Of a stretch of 64,000 nucleotides of DNA, positions 60,777 through 64,000 are shown piece by piece; position 1 is the stretch's first letter, and each line of letters opens with the position of its first letter. A program made the translations under genes and the position numbers. This DNA is from Dimorphilus gyrociliatus (taxonomy: Eukaryota; Annelida; Polychaeta; Dinophilidae), in NCBI GenBank assembly GCA_904063045.1, contig CAJFCJ010000002.1:3157891-3221890 (forward strand), in the 5' to 3' direction. The notes beneath the pieces are model-generated. The model was not told the origin of the DNA. It saw only the letters and a program-made list of their open reading frames with translations, and did no database searches.

Positions 60777-63196
60777 TCAAATAAACATGTTCATCAGAGT
60801 TGCAATGCAAAGAAGAATAGCAACTTTCGTATATTCATTTTGATTTCCTTTCGAGAGGCAAACATCTTCTCTTTCATATTCTTTTGTCGGTGGGGGAAAA
60901 TTGATCATCTCTCCATGTATCTGTTGATTATTAATCGATTATTAAAAAATGATTACAAATAAGTTATATTAAACAAATATTACTGGATAGCTCTCTCCTG
61001 AGCCAAGACAACGAACTCTAACGTTTCTTGTTTTAACCAATTCTTGGTATTTTGCAACTTTTGCAGGAGACCAATCAACATGATGAGAAGGAGGATCTAA
61101 TATTTCACCTAGAACTTCGGGATTTGGAAGACTTTGGCAACGAGAGAGATCAATTCTGGGGTAGTACTGGGTAAATGCGTAACACATTTCTTCCCTTGTT
61201 GTGAAACCACCCTAGTAAAATAAGCCATTGAGTACATATTCCTTGTAATAGTATTTTCCTGGAAAATTTAATAGAAAATTGTTTAACTAGATAATTTAAT
61301 ACTTACATATGTCGCATTTTTTTCATTTTCTGTGTTATATGAACATTCAACTTGAAGTCTGTCAGTCTAAAGTATATATCAATACCCAATGAGTCATTAA
61401 TAAATATATCTATAGTTGAAATATAATTAAACTAACCGCTTTTACGACTCTCTCAACTTCTAATTTTTGATACTCTTGAAAATTGAAATCATAAAACTCC
61501 TCAAAAGCAATTGGTTCAAGCTCTACTCCATCTCGAAAGTGACGAAGTTTAATTTGATAACCCTTTAAATGAGCGTGTAAGCCTACTGCAAATACTTTGA
61601 TCTCTTTAACATTTTTTCGTTCCAAACTCTGTGGATAACGAATAGTATTTCTAAAAATGGCATTCTCTCACATTTATACTAGAATCTTTCAAGAACTATC
61701 TATTTTCGTGCGGCAATCGAAAACAGAAATTGATTTAGGGCTATAAAATATATTATTACCTGACGAAGACATTCATTATAGCAATGTCCGATTGATACGA
61801 AAGGTTTTGCTTTAGGTGGGATAACATGAAGGTCTCGGCTGAGCACATGGCCTGCCTCTATAATGCCCGCATCGTATTTTCTTAGTTTGTTCGTAGTCCA
61901 TAGACGAAGACCGGAAGTGTCTATAATACCATCCTTTAGGGCTGGATTATCATAGTGAGTTTCCATTCTCACATACATTGGATCGTTTGGACCGCCTAAT
62001 GGAAATCCTATTTCTTCAGGGAAGAACCAAGGCTGCTCATAAAAAGAAATATAATTTTATATTTGCATTTCCATTGGAGTAGATTTTGCAGTCAATTACC
62101 CCTCCACCTATAGCCCATGCGAACATAATAGTATTACACGAACTGAGAGCACTACTTTTCGACTCATAGCAATTCCATGTAGTTCCCACCTCCGAACTTA
62201 AATTTCCAGCGCAGCCATATATTATTATATGATGGACCAAAGTTTTATGGTCTTGGTTTATAAGTGGGTCAACCTTTAAACAAGAGAAAGATAAGTTATT
62301 GATATTTTATTACTGTTTAGTATTTTGACCTACCACAACTACGTGGTGCTTTCCGGGAGGATGGGTCAATTTGAATATTTCACATCTATAGACTGTATCT
62401 GTATTGTTTGGTATGCGATACTGAAGAATATTAAAAAAGTTAAGGTAATGTACTGTATATAGATCGTATCTAATTATATAAAATGACAAACCGGTGTGTG
62501 TGTTATATCAATAGGAAAGGAGTCTTTTATTATATCCCCGGCGTTGTTTGGGGGTCCTTCAGCTAGTAGTGCCACACTGGCAGTACCTCGCATCTCGGTA
62601 CCATGATAAATTGGACGATCTATAGGCTTTAGCGGATTAAAGGCCCATATCAGTCTATTCGTTCCTTTCTGAAGTTTTTTATTTCAATTAATAGGATTGG
62701 AGATATTATAAAATTTATTCTTACTTTGATTTCAAGATCCTTATCATCACAGGTATTTAGTTTTCTATTAAATTTTGCAATTGTAAATTCTCCTTCTTCT
62801 TTAAGGGAATCTAAATGCCAATCTTGCTTTTCGTCTTTAATAGGTTCAATTTTATCAACGGCGTGTCTATCCTAATAGAGAAGAGTCAGCATTTTATATT
62901 AATTTTATATTATTGTTTCAAATAGGATATACCTCAAAGGTTATTTTATTATCAGTACCCTTCCAAAACATTACAATATCTGATCCAGGCATACCCCCAT
63001 TAGGAGAAACACCAAAGCCAATCCAACCTTTAGTTTTAGCGTGAATTTCAAACGTTATAGTGTTGTCATCATACTTCCAATAAACTTTGTAAATGTCAGG
63101 CTCTTTTAAAACAAATTCTCTCATATACTCTTCCGATGGAGTAGGAAAAGATAGAGAACAATGTATTAATGCTATAAAAATAAATTTCTTCAACAT
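60777..63196 (-). CDS. MOXD1-like copper type II monooxygenase, copy 2
   Basis: Ten exons: 63196-62933, 62871-62725, 62668-62492, 62420-62334, 62273-62100, 62035-61760, 61628-61437, 61366-61307, 61211-60984 and 60920-60777; 582 aa. The exon plan is the same as copy 1, four exons have identical lengths (147, 87, 192 and 60 nt) and all introns are phase 0, so it is a tandem duplicate. The start chosen gives MLKKFIFIALIHCSLSF, a signal peptide. DOMON residues WIGFGVSPNGGMPGSDI follow. Copper ligands are present: His239/His240 (VHHIIIY), His310 (METHYDNP), His393/His395 (LHAHLKG) and Met468 (REEMC). The last exon diverges from copy 1 but again ends hydrophobic (VAILLCIATLMNMFI). Without splicing the ninth exon would stop four codons later (VIFV), an alternative end. 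Substrate unknown. Confidence 0.9.
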
Positions 63197-63236
63197 TATG
63201 AGGTCCTCGCCATACCATTTACTATACAATTTTCTG

Positions 63237-63244
63237 TTTATATA
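63237..63244 (-). promoter_or_regulatory. TATA box of MOXD1-like copy 2
   Basis: TATATAAA on the minus strand, 41-48 bp upstream of the ATG at 63196. Confidence 0.5.
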
Positions 63245-64000
63245 TCCTAATCCTCATCAATATTTATAGGTCATCCTATAATAAAGATAAAAAATTTATC
63301 TTACGTTCTAACAAGTTAACACATTCGACGATGAGTCAAAATCATGTGTCATGGTTTTTCCCATCCTCTAAATGGGAAGACCATTTGAATCATTCGTATT
63401 TTGGTTTTATTAGTCTCTTTTAAAATCAGTTGGTTTATTAATTGTAACAAAAGTAATAAAACAGTGTATGCCCATGATGATTCAATCATTTTATCACAAT
63501 TTAAGTGTAATATAAACTTTGGTTAACTTTTCTCTTTAAATAAATAAAACTTATAAATATCCATTTCGCTATAACGTAATTTGGTTTTTAATTCAGATAT
63601 GTTTTTTTTTTTAAAAAAAAAATAAATACTTTTTTCTTTCTTTTTTCTGAAACTTTGGTAAAACTTATAGACCGTTGAATTCTTTACGTAACGCCATCTT
63701 ATGTCTATTGAGTAAACTTGGTTGAGGCGTACAAAGGATTACGAGCTCCACGAATATTTGTAAAGCATAAAGAAAATATGTTATATTATTATTGTTGGAT
63801 ATTTTTAATTTTACTTGAATTACATAAAGCTTTAAAGAGTATATAGCATATCCTGTTATTTCTAAACTACTTTCGAATATTATTTTCTCTAGTCTCTTCA
63901 ATTTCCGTTAGAGATAAATCTAGAATTTAGTTATTACCCTTCATCCTTAACCAATAACATAAACGAGTAAAATAATATCATTTTCCCCCTAATACTTTTA
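63245..64000. other. Right flank
   Basis: Mostly AT-rich. A short minus-strand segment near 63690-63760 reads like the end of a protein (RGARNPLYASTKF then a stop) but has no supporting splice site, so no gene is called. Confidence 0.4.

Overview
This is nuclear DNA of an animal. It is AT-rich, full of TA and GA/CT simple repeats, and its genes are split by GT-AG introns, many only 50-200 bp long. The gene content (NMDA receptor subunit of the GRIN3 class, MOXD1-like copper monooxygenases, NEK2, ARP5/ACTR5) is metazoan. The compact exons with AT-rich introns would fit a small-genome invertebrate, perhaps a spiralian such as an annelid, but the species is an inference. Exon borders below were set by hand, requiring GT-AG sites and matching reading phases; every multi-exon model given closes to a whole number of codons.

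Layout, left to right. 0.8-4.4 kb (minus): one RING exon followed by two tandem, homologous coiled-coil plus propeller-like exons, both phase-compatible with the single RING donor. 6.0-8.5 kb (minus): ACTR5, an INO80-complex actin-related protein, five exons. 11.1-14.3 kb (plus): NEK2 kinase, with an early stop and a downstream alternative last exon that carries a KEN box. 16.6-21.7 kb (minus): a tandem family of small secreted cysteine-rich precursors, with two intact genes and one decayed copy between them. 23.7-26.0 kb (minus): a three-exon gene of unknown function. 28.3-52.3 kb (minus): a ten-exon GRIN3-like NMDA receptor subunit with introns of 12, 5.4 and 2.5 kb. 53.5-55.3 kb (plus): a nine-exon short-chain dehydrogenase, head to head with GRIN3. 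57.0-63.2 kb (minus): two tandem ten-exon MOXD1-like genes.

The genes do not form one pathway. ACTR5 and NEK2 are housekeeping or cell-cycle genes; GRIN3, the MOXD1 pair and the cysteine-rich precursors act at the membrane or in the secretory pathway. The most novel items are the orphan cysteine-rich family with its pseudogene, the shared-RING exon arrangement, the NEK2A/NEK2B-like alternative ends, and the recurrent TATACAGTATA motif inside TA-rich tracts, which has the form of Tc1/mariner excision footprints. No tRNA, rRNA, CRISPR or intact transposon was recognised.
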